Below, piece by piece: positions 49,404-61,375 of a stretch of DNA of 64,000 nt. A program made the translations under genes and the position numbers. The stretch is from Distichodus sexfasciatus (lineage: Eukaryota; Chordata; Actinopteri; Characiformes; Distichodontidae): assembly GCA_032718565.1 (NCBI GenBank), contig JAVGVS010000011.1:4837904-4901903 (forward strand). The letters are read 5' to 3'. The stretch's first letter is position 1, and the number at the start of each line of letters is the position of its first letter. The notes beneath the pieces are model-generated. The model saw nothing but the letters and a program-made list of their open reading frames with translations, had not been told where the DNA came from and did no database searches.

Positions 49404-50893
49404 GAGGAAAATGTTAAAGCTGTGAGTTTCTGACACATAAAACAACCTTTAGCATACACAGTGATAATAAGCAACATCTACACAGTACGTATCTGTGGAT
49501 AGTAGCTCACTATCCGTTGTCAATGTTCCCATGTACACATTGTCAGGACTTTTCTGAATGCATAAAGGTTCTTAAAGAGATTTGGCTACTGGAATATTGA
49601 AATACACTTAAAATGCTGCCTCATCATTACCATTCATGTTCTGGCCCCTCCATACACACCAACAGGAAAAAAGATTGTGTTGAGACGAACAGTGTACTTT
49701 GAAGAACGAATGTGAATCTGCTGTTCATACTTCATAGGGCACGTTCCAAAACGTCTTGTATTAGTTACAGATAAAATCTCTCTTTCCATTTCTCTAAATA
49801 CTGCATTGTAACACTCTGTGATAGAGACACATATAATCCTCAGCAATGTGAAAAAATGATCTTTTGTAAAACATGCTAAGCATTGATAAAAACATCATAT
49901 TTAGAAAAGAAGCCATTTTAAAAAGAGTATGCTCGGTGTTCTTGCTGAATAACAACATAACAGTTAAAACCAGCTTAACATAGGCCATGTCCCAAACCAT
50001 ACACCACAGCCAAACACTGCTGACATAGTATTCCGATTAATATTCAAGAGAGGAACACGGTTTGGGACACAGCACTAAACTGGGGAGAGAACAGTACACA
50101 TTTTACCCAGGGCTGGTATGCCACACAGTAAGGCACCGATCAAATTCAGTCCACCTTCAAGCCATCTAAGCCATGCAAAAATAACATTTCCACACCAGTC
50201 CTCTACACAAGGTTTTGGGGCAGCAAATTCGGAGGAAAGATTAAAAACAACAGAACAATTTTTAAATGAAATTAGGTTTTAACAGGGGATCATTCATTGT
50301 TATTAAGAAGCACAGTACTTCATCATTGAAAGTGTAGTGGTTTGCATATGCCTTGTAAAGCATGTGAAGTACAATATCATCACAATGTAGCTGTCACTAA
50401 CATGATTACAGCGTTAATGCAAATTTGAAATGATACCTTTGGGCACATGAGAAGCCACTGTTGAAATAATAACTGCTTTGGTGAGCGATGCCAGTCAGTC
50501 ATTCTTATTTTTCTGATTTATTAGGATCTGCTAATTTCATGAAACATCATCCCTGCGTTTTTAACCGCAAATTCAAAACAAGAAAAATAATATCATTTCA
50601 AAACAGAAGAAATAATTGGGGTCATTTATTAGTTTCTTTTCCGATAGCACTTGATAACCTCACTCAGCCCAAACTCGACTCAAAATGCAGTGTTCGGATG
50701 CGTTCCTAAATATCCCTGATATTGAATGCAGTGAGACGAGGTCAGAAATGTTACATAATCTGTGATATAAATCCCTTGGTAGCGTTGAGAGAAGGAGGGC
50801 TTCTTGGGGAGATAATTGGTTATTCCTTGAACACATACACCCTACGGTAGACTGCCTTAGTTGGTTATAACCGTCAGCTCGAGTTTAAGTGGC
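49398..50893 (-). other. tcp11l1: Probable tcp11l1 3' UTR
   Basis: A non-coding, AT-rich stretch follows the tcp11l1 stop codon and contains three AATAAA signals. No other exon is seen. Its extent depends on which signal is used. Confidence 0.4.
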
Positions 50894-51111
50894 TTAAGTG
50901 TCAGCGCTTCCTCCAGGCTGAAGGATGTCCTGAAGGATCTTCTGGTAGAACGGTGAGTAGACCATCTTGTTGAAGTTCACCAGATGGCTGATTCTGAGCG
51001 CGAGCTCCTCCAGCTCCTTGCTGACCGGTGCTAAACCCCCAGGAAGGGACAGTTGGCTTTTGTTAGGGCTTGACTCCAGGTAGCTGAGGAGGTATGTCTG
51101 GATCCGAGAGT
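50894..51111 (-). CDS. tcp11l1: tcp11l1 exon 10 (C terminus and stop)
   Basis: The acceptor is GAATGACAG|. The product includes [20 protein letters not shown] and [13 protein letters not shown], and ends at TAA 50896-50894. Human ends with [20 protein letters not shown] plus three residues; the fish protein has a slightly longer tail. Confidence 0.96.
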
Positions 51112-54100
51112 CTGTCATTCAGGAGACAAGAAGCAAATGGTTCACGGGGTTGTAACAGGCAAAATCATAATAGAAGTCATCATCATCAACAGATTAGGAA
51201 TTCAAAAGGCTTTAGAAATGACTACACTGTGTTAATATAACTCGAGGCAAGTAATTATAACCTGATTACCAATGAGTTTACGAATGGGGTTGTCCTGGGA
51301 CTTGAGAGCTGTTATTTGACCCTTCAGAACACTCTGTCTGTCTGTGTGAAAGGGTGAAAATCCATGCTGGGACAGACATTCCCCGAGCTCCAAACACAGC
51401 TTCTCTCCGATGGCGGCAAAGGCCTCATCCGGTCGGAAAGACCTGCAAAGCACATGCAAATACTTAGGTAATTCTGGAGTATTTTCTCTTCAGAAAATAC
51501 TTAGGTAAGCATGAGACTAGGCAGCTTGGTGCTTACGGAGCATGCATGTCAGCCAGCAGGATCTTTATGGTGCTTTTCAGTCTGTCCATGAGGCCTGGCA
51601 GACCGGAGATGGCCTCACCGGCACTGTTGTACACAATTAGCAGCACAGACGCCACCAGGGCCAGACGCTCCAGCTCCAGCTGCATCTCCAGGAACCTGCC
51701 ACGGTCCATCAACACCGTCTATGAAGGAAGAGAGCTGAGATTTAATGTCTATTACTGACAATTACTAAATAAAAATTGATTTTTTTAAAAAATGGACTTG
51801 ACCAAGAAAAATGAAACTAAAACTGTCAAGTATAAAGAAATGTCACTAAAACTCGTTAAAAGTATTTTCATCTAAAGGCTGAGTCTATATCTAAAGTAGC
51901 TGCCAAAATGATCAATGTTGACAATTAAATGAGCCTTGCTCTTGAGTACTTAGTGATACCTTTACCGGTTCGGGACTTAAACCGGCGACCTTCCGATCGC
52001 GGGGACTACTCCCTAATCATTACACTACCAATTGCCCTAAAGACAATGCAGCTTATGTTAAATGTATGTCCACTTTTATTCATTCTTCAACTTCCTGATC
52101 AGTGCATCATTTTTTCCTAGTTTTTCAGCAATATTTGGCTAGATATGCCAATAAACTTAACTAATTTGAAAAGAGAAATGTGGAGACAAGGAATTAGTAA
52201 AGTTATTACTACAGGCCACTCCAGAGACTCCTAACTGCCTAAATGTCATTTAATACATGCCTTTTGTTTGGGTAACACGCAAACCACCTGCTACAGACAT
52301 ATATTGTTACAGTACACAATGCTGTGTATAAATGCCAAACCCCACCCATTTGCAATGAAGAATGACATAGAAACAGAAATGGTTTAAGCAGCCCATATGT
52401 AGTAGGGGTGCAAATCACAAATTTTATCACAATATGATATTATATCGATTAAATGAATAACAATTCAATGCTGCTGATATCACAAAGCCTGCTAAGATTG
52501 GATTAGATTCAATTCAGGAGCCAGCAATCGATATAAGACAAGTATCATATACTTATTTAACACCATCACATCCATTAATATAAAAAAACTAGACTTCCTG
52601 TTCAATATGAAGTGACATTACAATATGTACAAGGTCTGATTAATGTTTTCATTATAGATCAACACTATAGGCTCACTGATCACTGAATCGATGCACCAAT
52701 GTAGATCGATGCATCATTACACCCCTAATATGTAGCTGCAGACCGCCATTGTCAGGGATGAGCGCAGCATTCATCAGCCCCACCTCAGGAAAGGAGTCCA
52801 TGTCATGGTTCCAGTTGAGCAGTTGTAAGTAGGCCTGGTTATGCACATTGAGCAGCAGAGAGGAGGGACTAGATGCCCCTGCAGCACCACCTGCTGTTTC
52901 CCCAAGGACGGTGTCTGCAGCATCCTGGAGCCATTTATGAGTGTAGTCCAAAGCGTCTGAAAAACAAACATTTGGGACATGGATAACCACAAGCAACATT
53001 CTGCCCAAACTCTGGCAGCTGTGCTACTTGACCCATCAGCCCCCATTTGTTGCTAAACGACAGGGCCATGTCATATCATACTGGCCTCAATAATAATAAG
53101 CTAGATTTATGCACAAGATAAAAACTGTTAAATCGTGATATCAGTGATAAAGTAACACGATGCATTTACATTCAAAATAAGGACATGAGCCTAAACATAT
53201 CTGTAATCATCTGTAATGTTTCCCCTCCATCTCATCTCAGCAAAAAAAATGCTCATGATATTCATTACAATGATTTCACATCGCAACACTGTTTATGGAA
53301 AAATACTGCCTGTCTACATAAAAGAGTTGGTCACCTCTGTTGTCAACTTAACGACTTGTATTGTGATATTTTGTGAAACTTTTTGAAAGAGATTAGAGAC
53401 AAAACATGCTATATTAGGAGATTATACTGTATGATGAAGTTATCTGGTGAATACTCGCTCTAAAGAGATTAAATAACAGTTAAGGTTGATACAGCAATTG
53501 ACAACAGTGAGCAAATACCCTCTGTTAACGCTTAGAAATTATTTCACATTTTAGTTTTTCTAAGAGTTATTAAGTAATTTGTTGAATATAGCTGTAATTT
53601 GGCATACATTAAACATGATTCTGTTTAAGGAAGTTATGTGTTGGCAAACACCCCCCCGTTTTGACAATAATAAAACATCATGTCTAGTAAGAGTGCCACT
53701 AAACCACTCAGTATGGTTACAAACGCAATCACAAGTTGCAAACACAGATACATTGTTGTTCAGTACTTTTTTCTATATTGTTATAAATATTGTGAAATGT
53801 CAAGGCATCGTTTTGAGGAAGTATCGCTCACTCCTGCTACAGTGTTGCTCTTAGAAATAAACTCTCATTTATTTTTTAAACTGATTAATGAAGAATCATT
53901 AAAACTACACATCTACATCTACACATCTTATAACACTACTTATTCCCACAAGTTTTTAAATATTACCTGTGGATCCGTACCATAAAATGGTTTACAGAAA
54001 TACAAGTGCATGTTAATATCTAAAATAAGTCGGTAACACATGAACGGTTTCTCACTGGGCTGTTTGTCGAGGAACTCCTGAAACTTGTTCCTCTCATACT

Positions 54101-56836
54101 CCACAGACTGTTGCAGGAGGTGGGGACGCAGGCTGCTGACAGTGAAGTTGACCATGTCAATCTTCATCTTGTCCAACACTGCAAATATAGACCTGGAACA
54201 TGCAACAAAATGTTACAACGTAAAGTAAAACGACTAAAAAGCGTCACTTAACAGAAACACAGCTCCGCTCCTGTTGTGATAGAACAAGATGAGTGCAGAA
54301 CCAAGACAACAACGGATCATCAATGGAACATCATCTTACCTAAAAAGGGGCACAATGTCGGTTATTTCCCGTAGCTTTCTCACATCTTCGTCCCTGCACG
54401 GCGCACAGAATGCCCCCATGGTGTCGATGATGAACTGTGCCACCTTACCGATGTCCAAGGCTCCGTTCTCGGCCTGCTGGCGGATGAGGGAGAGGTCCAA
54501 GGATTCCTCTATCTGCCCTTTCAAACGTGCCTGTCCTGGCATCAGAAAGGACAGCAGGGTCTATGGAGGAGGGGTCAGGACACATGGTGATGAGTATTAA
54601 TGGAAGTGTCCATCCACATGTACAAAAGACAAGGAATGTGAGAAATAAAAAGTACCTATAGAAATGGGCACTACGAGGTGTAGTTCATTCATTCATTATC
54701 AATAAATTCTCTTTGAATAAGCACAGTTTAAGCAGCATTTGACTCTTCTGTGAAGGAGCAGTAGGCAGCTGACATGTGCAGCGCCCAGGGAGCAATGCTT
54801 GAGTACGTCAGTGGTACCTTTACTGGTCCGGAATTCAAACCGACGACCTTCTGGTCACAGGGTGAACCCCCCTAACAGTTACGTTACCAAATCCTCCATT
54901 TCTATTGATGTCTAAGGAAACATGATCCTAACGCTACTGAATACAGACTTAAACCAAAGGTTTATGCTAGTTAATTTTCTACCAGAGTCAAAGATAATCC
55001 AACCATGTCTTTATCACAATACATGGTATGAGCTACACAAATCAATGCAATGTAATGAGTCTCCTCTTGGAAAAAAAACCTTCTGGATTAAGGGTCTGTG
55101 TCCACCAAACACGGTTTTTGCGCTGGCAGCGCCTATTTTTAATAAAAGTCCAATGAGCTTCAGCATTCAGAGTTCTAAGCGCCTTCAGCGGAAAAAAGAC
55201 GTTGGTGGAGACGGTTTTTACTGCAGCACCCAGAGCGCTTCAAGTTAAAATCCGTGCAACTTTTAGAACAGCGGCGGGCTCATCAATGTCACTTCTGTCT
55301 TGCTAGCCACTCAAAATTGAGGAAGCAGAGGGACATATGAATTGCTGGTACTCTCCCAGCTGTTTTCTTACACGGTTTATCTCATGCACCCAAACTCTAC
55401 GTCTCGAAGACATATCGAGACATATCTATTTCAAATGCTGCTGCTAATGTCAAGATGTGATTTCTCTGTAAAGATAATCTCTTTTATGTCAGCTAAACTA
55501 CCGATCTCAAAGGAACACGTTACAATGTTTACATGAAATACGAATGAACGCGGAAGTGCCCGATGATGCTTTTAGTAACTTTGCAACAACAAGCGCTGAG
55601 AGAAGTGCAGAGGAAGCACTCTGGAAGTGAGGTGAAAAAAAAACAGGTTTGGTGGAGACTGGCCTTAAAGGGAGAAATCTTTTACGCACCACGCGTGCTT
55701 TTCATGTGTCTGTAAACTATTATAGTATGTGCTATTAGAATATTAAAGGCAAATGTTTTCCTTGTCTTTCCAGCGTAGAAAACCAACAGCAGATTAAAAA
55801 ACATCACAGAATATGAGATATGCATTTACATACATGTATGTGTTGTAGTTTGTGTTTAAAGACGTCACTCATATTAAAAGAAAGAATGTATTAATGGGTC
55901 CCTCACAGCTGACAACCAGTAGGTCACCCTACTTTTCCCTCGTGCTGGACTTACCTCTTTGATTTCCCCCACCAGCTGGATGGCATGGTCATAGACAGGC
56001 GGGTCCTCGTTCAGCTGTGCCTCGAGGGAACCCCAGAACACTTTATGCATGATTTCTTTGACCCGTTTCTTCAAACTGCAGGCAGATTGTGAGGGGGGAA
56101 GGAAGTATGGTTTTTTTTCTGTAACTGGCATCAATTTCTGACATTATTCATGAAATAATGACTTGGTCTGGACATTTATCATATAAAAGGGGCAGATAAC
56201 TATATTTGTTTCCAATGTTGCCCAGTAGCTAACTAAAATCTAAATCTACTTTTCCAGTTACTTTTTTTTAACAAATAGCCATGTCAAATGCTAATGCAAA
56301 TGTAGCAAAACGCTACATTAATACAAAAATACTATTATTTTTCTCACTTTACAAAGACGGCTATTTTCAACTACCAGGTCTGATTGGTGTTAAATTGGCA
56401 TCTAACAGGCTACCGTGTCTGCGCCACCTTGGCGAAGATGGAAGCAAGAAATCTATGGCCGTGAAATAGCCTGGATGTAGCTAACTACTCTTTCTCTGTA
56501 GCTTGTAGCTTAGCTAACTACTATATCGAAACACTAGCTTGGCTGTAGCTTTCCCAATACAGTTTCAGGGCTCTTACCTTCCCTCAGCCGGCTCGTCTGT
56601 TTTAAACTGAAAGCTGCCATTCACGACAATCTCATGAGCCAGCGCCATGTTGGTCACCCCTTTTGCCGTCTCCATCAGCTCTTCCACAGACACAAACTTG
56701 GGCGGGCTGGCTGCAAAGATAGACAGATCTTTAATGTCATTGTTACAAACAATGAAAAACTATTAAGCAGTTCTAGAACTGACAGTGTACAATAATGTAA
56801 ACATAACATAAAAGCAGCCATAAATTTAAAGCAAAG

Positions 56837-56923
<87 letters not shown>

Positions 56924-57270
56924 TTAAAAAATCTTAGTCTGACTGCTTTTCCTTTCATCTCCAAGGGCTCGACAGTTAGCTGACAAGTTGAATCAGGTGA
57001 GTAACAGCAGGGAAAGCACTAGAGGAGACCAGACTAATGCCGAAGTGCTGCACAGCAGGAAAACAGCAGCCTTTTAGTCTTAAGTGAATCACTGATTTGA
57101 ACAAAAGCCTCTTACTGTAGGGTCTGCCGCCAAGGACTTGGCGTGTTCGCCTGAGTTCTTTTCTAGCAGCATTCCTCTGACCCATCGGTTGGGCCTGTGG
57201 AGTCCTCTTGCCCATTGCTTGGATCCTTCTTGTCTCCCTTGTTGAACGATTCATTGGACTCGTTGGGCAT
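50894..57270 (-). CDS. tcp11l1: tcp11l1, T-complex protein 11-like 1 (nine coding exons, apparent frameshift in the first)
   Basis: This encodes a member of the Tcp11 family. TCP11 itself acts in sperm function; the role of TCP11L1 is poorly known. Coding exons on the minus strand are 57270-57116, 56710-56578, 56075-55955, 54560-54340, 54192-54056, 52956-52784, 51718-51537, 51442-51270 and 51111-50894. Exons two to nine join in phase and match human TCP11L1 along their length: [69 protein letters not shown] and [10 protein letters not shown]. The frame entering exon two comes from the second ATG (57254), giving 498 residues (human 509). The first ATG (57270) has the better context and an acidic Asn/Ser-rich N terminus like human, but runs into TAG at 57165-57163. 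One extra base would explain this. Confidence 0.93.
51270..51442 (-). CDS. tcp11l1: tcp11l1 exon 9
   Basis: The acceptor is CTTTGCAG| and the donor CATTG|GTAATC. The product includes [27 protein letters not shown] and NPIRKLI, as in human TIGEKVCLEVSSCLSL, TVLKGQI and DPIRRIM. Confidence 0.94.
51537..51718 (-). CDS. tcp11l1: tcp11l1 exon 8
   Basis: The acceptor is CTTCATAG| and the donor GCTCC|GTAAGC. The product starts [20 protein letters not shown] and ends [10 protein letters not shown], matching human TVLMDQSRFHELQLQLEQL and VKILLTDMHL. Confidence 0.95.
51930..52039 (-). repeat. tRNA-derived SINE, copy 2 (5' part)
   Basis: On the minus strand it has the head GGTAGTGTAATGATTAGGGA, then a GGAAGGTCGCCGGTTTAAGTCC segment similar to a pol III B box, and the CACTAAGTACTCAAGAGC body. 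It is truncated before the tail. It lies in the tcp11l1 intron between exons 7 and 8. Confidence 0.65.
52403..52727. mobile_element. hAT-type MITE, 325 bp, perfect 8-bp TSD
   Basis: The direct repeat ATATGTAG at 52395-52402 and 52728-52735 flanks termini TAGGGGTGCAAATCAC and the complement TAGGGGTGTAATGATG. It is non-coding and lies 49 bp beyond the donor of tcp11l1 exon 7. Confidence 0.9.
52784..52956 (-). CDS. tcp11l1: tcp11l1 exon 7
   Basis: The acceptor is TTTTTCAG| and the donor CCTGAG|GTGGGG. The product starts (N)[15 protein letters not shown] and includes [19 protein letters not shown], matching human NYAYLKLLKWDHLQRPFPE. A MITE sits 49 bp past the donor. Confidence 0.93.
54056..54192 (-). 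CDS. tcp11l1: tcp11l1 exon 6
   Basis: The acceptor is TGTTCCAG| and the donor CAGCCCA|GTGAGA. The product includes [20 protein letters not shown]. The frame stays open past the donor, so the exon looks longer than it is; homology and phase with exon 7 (NALDY) fix the end. Confidence 0.93.
54340..54560 (-). CDS. tcp11l1: tcp11l1 exon 5
   Basis: The acceptor is CTCCATAG| and the donor TTTTTAG|GTAAGA. The product includes [20 protein letters not shown] and [20 protein letters not shown], as in human TLLSFLLPGHTRLRNQI and ENGALDISKLAEFIIGMMG. Confidence 0.96.
54731..54897 (-). repeat. tRNA-derived SINE, copy 3
   Basis: On the minus strand it has the head GGTAACGTAACTGTTAGGGG, the segment AGAAGGTCGTCGGTTTGAATTCC (B-box like), the body CACTGACGTACTCAAGCATT and CTGCTCCTTCACAGAAGAGTC. 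It shares order and orientation with the other two copies. It lies in the tcp11l1 intron between exons 4 and 5. Confidence 0.7.
55955..56075 (-). CDS. tcp11l1: tcp11l1 exon 4
   Basis: The acceptor is GCCTGCAG| and the donor AAAGAG|GTAAGT. The product starts (S)[20 protein letters not shown] and ends [11 protein letters not shown], matching human [14 protein letters not shown] and HAIKLVGEIKE. Confidence 0.96.
56213..56560. mobile_element. MITE with aatgttgcc/agtgttggg-type ends, copy 2
   Basis: It shares the interior block ttttcaactaccagg.ctgattggtgttaaattggc with 27647-28134, but inverted. Its flanks carry gtagctaact repeats. Its right end lies about 20 bp from the donor of tcp11l1 exon 3. 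Confidence 0.55.
56578..56710 (-). CDS. tcp11l1: tcp11l1 exon 3
   Basis: The acceptor is TTTGCAG| and the donor GGAAG|GTAAGA. The product includes [20 protein letters not shown], nearly identical to human [20 protein letters not shown]. Confidence 0.96.
56840..56917. repeat. (TA)39 microsatellite
   Basis: A perfect TA run of about 78 bp in the tcp11l1 intron between exons 2 and 3. It can form cruciforms and is hard to sequence, so its length is uncertain. Confidence 0.95.
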
Positions 57271-57302
57271 TCTCCACAAGCCAGCTACAACCTGGAGAAA
57301 CA
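57116..57302 (-). CDS. tcp11l1: tcp11l1 exon 2, first coding exon, frame disrupted
   Basis: The acceptor TTCTCCTTAAACAG| is at 57303 (or TCTCCAG| at 57292) and the donor CTACA|GTAAGAG at 57116. ATG 57270-57268 (A at -3) gives [20 protein letters not shown] and stops after 35 codons. The +1-shifted frame from ATG 57254-57252 continues through GGRPY into exon 3 (SPPKF), as human has RPHSSPPRF. The acidic part and the basic part thus lie in different frames. Confidence 0.75.
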
Positions 57303-58871
57303 CTGTTTAAGGAGAAAAGAAACAATATCATCAGCTAATGTTGCAGGCGTAATATCACATTGTACTGGTATGCTACGGTACAAATTAGAGTAAAAATAGA
57401 AATGCAAGCTGTCCATGTGCATAAAAGAGTTCATTCGAACAGCAGCAGTAAGGCAAAATTGGTTTCCTGGATATTCAGCAACACACTGTTGTAGACAGCA
57501 ACCAGGGCGTTCTTAGCAAAAGTTCACATTACATAAAGACCTTACCATCATGGTATGTAATCTAAGAACTTCAGCAGTACAGTACTAAATGAAATCCATT
57601 TCACTTTTGCAATTAACCTTATTAGACAGACACTCATGAGGGATGTAACAATACATTAAATACAAAATCTACATTGCTTGGAATGATGAGGAAGCCCACA
57701 GCATCAATCCAAAATAAAACATACGTTCAGACAGCATACTATATTGTACACAACTCTCACCAAACAAAGCGTGGAGATGTCACCTGGTTTGAACTGATGA
57801 AACTTGTGATTTATACCCTAAACCTACCGTGACTTTCTGTCCATGTCCATGGACGCTTTCTGTACTCTCAAAACATCTGTCTTTTAAGAATGACACTACA
57901 ATAGATGTGATTTATGTTTTTACTTAACAAGTCTAAACCTTGAATGTATTACACACCATGCATTTAAAAAGTGACCATGTGGGGTGTTTTGGAGCTTCCT
58001 GCTAGCTTAAGGTCAGGAGGTGAGGGTGGGTCAGGTCTCAGAACAGCTGAAGTTCACCTCAAGCCTTCATGTAATTACAACACAGGCAAGATTAGTGTGT
58101 CTGTCTTCTGTATAAGATCCCTAATGATGTTTCTATGTGTGGCTCATTGCAATTCTCTCTGGTTATTCTGAGATGGGAGTACAGAATATCAAATTTCCCA
58201 TGCCTAATCTATAAGAGAGTCTGTTTTATAAAATTATTGATATTCTGACCTTAGTTTAGACTGCTAGAACAGGGTTATATGAATAGCATGGTGTCAACAA
58301 GTGTAATAAACAATTCAAGCAGATAACACACACAAAATTACCCCATCATTCTAAAATGAGCTAGAATAGAGCTATTAGACCTATTCGTCATTGGATAATT
58401 CTGACTTGATATTGCAGTAAAAAATGCATTGCAATGTCTGCCCTTTGATACTGTGCAGCCCTGATTGTTATCTAGCTAAGTTTTACACTCCATGCCTTTT
58501 AAAAACCTTAGTTTAAACAGTTTGACAAGTTCAGATTCACTGCATGCAGTACTATATTAATACTACATGTAGTGATATGTAAATCTGGTTTCCCCTCAGG
58601 ACTGGACAAGGTGAATTTAAATTAAGTTAAGCAAACAGATTTAATTAAATTGAATGCTGACCTACGTGTAATATAGATAATGTTACAATGGCAGTTTCTT
58701 TCCAGTATTATTTGGCACAACACCAAGCTCAGCAGATTCAACGAAGCTTCACCCAGACCCCAAACGAGGCTTTTGTTTGGCAGGTTTTCGTCCTACTCAA
58801 AGCCACTGGCGACCTATAATTAATCCATTCGTGCAAAGCGAAATAGCAAAAACAAATCGCGGTCCGCTCAC

Positions 58872-59100
58872 CTGACTTTAAAGACGAACAAGATGAACAA
58901 ATGCTTTAAGTCTTCGCGTTAAAACCACCTTTAGGTGCCGCTCGTGGTGGTAATAAAATTAACGGTAGTCTCAACGCCCTCAGCGCTGGCTTCGGGCTTC
59001 TCGATGAATCGTGCGTAATAGCTATTGAGTTCTTTGACAAATAACGACGTTGAAGCCAGCGCGGGGCCGAAGCAGAACTACGACCCGCAGGCAACGCGCG
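58872..59100 (-). other. tcp11l1: tcp11l1 non-coding exon 1 (5' UTR), approximate
   Basis: A near-perfect donor, AGTCAG|GTGAGC, lies at 58872/58871 on the minus strand next to a GC-rich pocket. It can splice to the acceptor at 57303 just before the first coding exon. The upstream limit is a guess. Open frames here have no coding character. Confidence 0.5.
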
Positions 59101-59180
59101 CCAGCACTGTTTTATTGTCGCTCCTGCGCCTCCAACGGTCCCCTTCGATTCTGTTTTTTGGGCCTGCGGTTTGGGTAATA
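58900..59180 (-). promoter_or_regulatory. tcp11l1: tcp11l1 promoter, CpG-rich
   Basis: CpGs cluster at 58910-59130 (gaagccagcgcggggcc, caacgcgcgccag) between AT-rich flanks. There is no TATA box at a sensible position. The size is smaller than the hipk3 island. Confidence 0.45.
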
Positions 59181-59239
59181 AGCCAATGTGTTGAGGTAAA
59201 CAAACTGCAAATAAGTCCTTAGTTACAACCACAGAATGA

Positions 59240-61370
59240 GTCGTGACAACGATGTTGTTCCCGAGTGTAACAACACCTGTAAATAATGTTTTTAAAATGT
59301 TAGAGCGCAGTAGTAGGTCGTCATAACCGATTTAGACAGTGCCTGAAAAACCCTCCCAGTTTAGTGAAGCTCCGCCTCAATAACAAGTTTGAAGAACCTT
59401 GTACGTTATACAGAGCCACATGTGTACAGAAAACATCCTTTACTAACTGACACTGAGAAAGGTGGTTCAAAAGGAAAAAATAAACACATTTATCATCTCG
59501 TCACAAAACTGGTTTTTATATATTATATCTATGGACAAAGGTAGTATATTCACGAATTTGGAAATGTGGATAAGAAGAAGGCTACAATTATAAATGTCAT
59601 CTTATGCAACAAAAGATTACATATTTAGTATCTCAAAAAATGTAGTGCTTGTTAGCAGTACCAGTTAGATTTCAATTTGTCCCCAATTTGTATCAATGGT
59701 TTACAGAGACACAGATTTGCCTTTACTCCAGCAGCCGATTAGCCATGTGAGTGAAAACTTCTCATCCATATCTGACTGTTGAGATACACAGCCAGTACAG
59801 TTCTCAAACTGAATGGTAACTACAGAGGCAAGTCTGGACTTACATCACATATCTCACATTGAGGCCCTATAAATCTATTTAACTCCATATTTATAAATAA
59901 ACTGTGAAGTGCTTTCTGAAGTGATTAAAACTATCCTATCTATAATAAGTTCTAATGCACTTTATTAACTGCATACAGCATGCATAGATTGCAGTCTTCG
60001 GGATACGACAATCAAATATGCATGATTAATATTCCTCACAAATTATTTTGTTATTTGTCACGTACAAACTCACTTAAGCACAACGTAATGGTGGAAATGT
60101 AAACCTGGTTCACGCTTAAGAATATGGCAGTAATCTCAATAAAGTTGAGCAAATATATTACATTACAGAAAACTGTAACCTAAAATAGTTTGAATACCTC
60201 CCCCATTAACGTATTCAATTATCGAGAATTTTGTTTAACGTCCATATGTTAAATGTTATGTATTTATAATAATACGTACAAGCAAGAACACACTAGAAAT
60301 GTAACCGAAATACCTACAAGAAAATCAGTGTGGAATACACACAGAGCAGTAAGAAACCATTACTTCCACTAGGTGTCAGTAAAGGCGTTTCTGAAAGGCT
60401 CGCGCTGTTATAAAATGAGGCCGCACGAGCTTAGTTTCGTTCGTACGCTGAGATATTGAGAAACAACTAACAAATTTTCACCTATTCATCAATTGGGCAA
60501 AGTTATACAACTATAATCATAAATATTTCTTATAAGGGGATAGAAATGAACATATTATTAAGCATACATTGCATTAATTATGAAGGTACTTCCAGTGAAG
60601 TAGCGTACACCTATCTTGTGTGTTGCTAAATTAAGCTAACGCCTCAGATTCTGACGGCGTTGAAGGTGACTTGGTAAAGTTAAGAGCGTGAAAAGAACGC
60701 AGGAATGAACCTTAATTGTTCAGTATATCTTCCTTGTTAGCATTATATAAAGCTTATTAACCCTGGAAGTAATAATAAGCACTGACCAGCTTTATTTTAT
60801 TTTACCAGTTGTTAAGCTAGCGTAGGTGAGGTTAACGAGGAGCCATTTGCTAGCACATTGTTCCCGAACCTGTCAAGTGTGATTTCACATAGAGAGAGCA
60901 ACACTGAGAAAACTTGATATCATATTTCCTACGATGACAAGCAAACCAGTAATGCATATTTTTAAAAACCTGGTGCTTATCAGGTTGGACATTTATAATT
61001 CCTAGGTGGCAATTAAATTAGGATGCTTATTACGAGGTAGAAATAAAAAAAAAATCTAAACATAAGTATGAAGAATTGAAAACCTTTAAATAAATTAAAT
61101 CATGATCACGACTTGATTAAGTTAAGCAGTTCAGATAATGAATGAATGGATAAATGAACAATTTGTGTACAGTGTCCAGGGTGATGTGATATAAATAGCA
61201 GAGGATCGTTTACATGTATGTGTGTTAAAAGAAATGACTATGGTGGTATTTCATCAGCAAAATGAAGTAGGATCGGAGTGAAAAGAGGTGTCACGTTCAT
61301 TGTGCGCCTTATTATTCCAGCACAGTTAATTCAGCTCACATCTTCGCGCTTGTGTTCCCACTGAGTGGGT
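59240..61370. other. Intergenic DNA, no gene seen
   Basis: AT-rich sequence without coding frames. A mildly GC-richer patch at 60390-60470 (cgcgctgttataaaatgaggccgc) could be a weak promoter but nothing downstream supports a gene. Confidence 0.45.
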
Positions 61371-61375
61371 CTCCT

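Noticed and set aside
53940..54055. Continuation of tcp11l1 exon 6 past 54056 ([10 protein letters not shown]...)
   Set aside because: The frame stays open into the intron, but homology to human and the phase of exon 7 require the donor CCCA|GTGAGA at 54056.
59025..59232. Short frames on both strands near the tcp11l1 promoter
   Set aside because: They overlap each other in a CpG-rich promoter and do not connect in phase to any exon.
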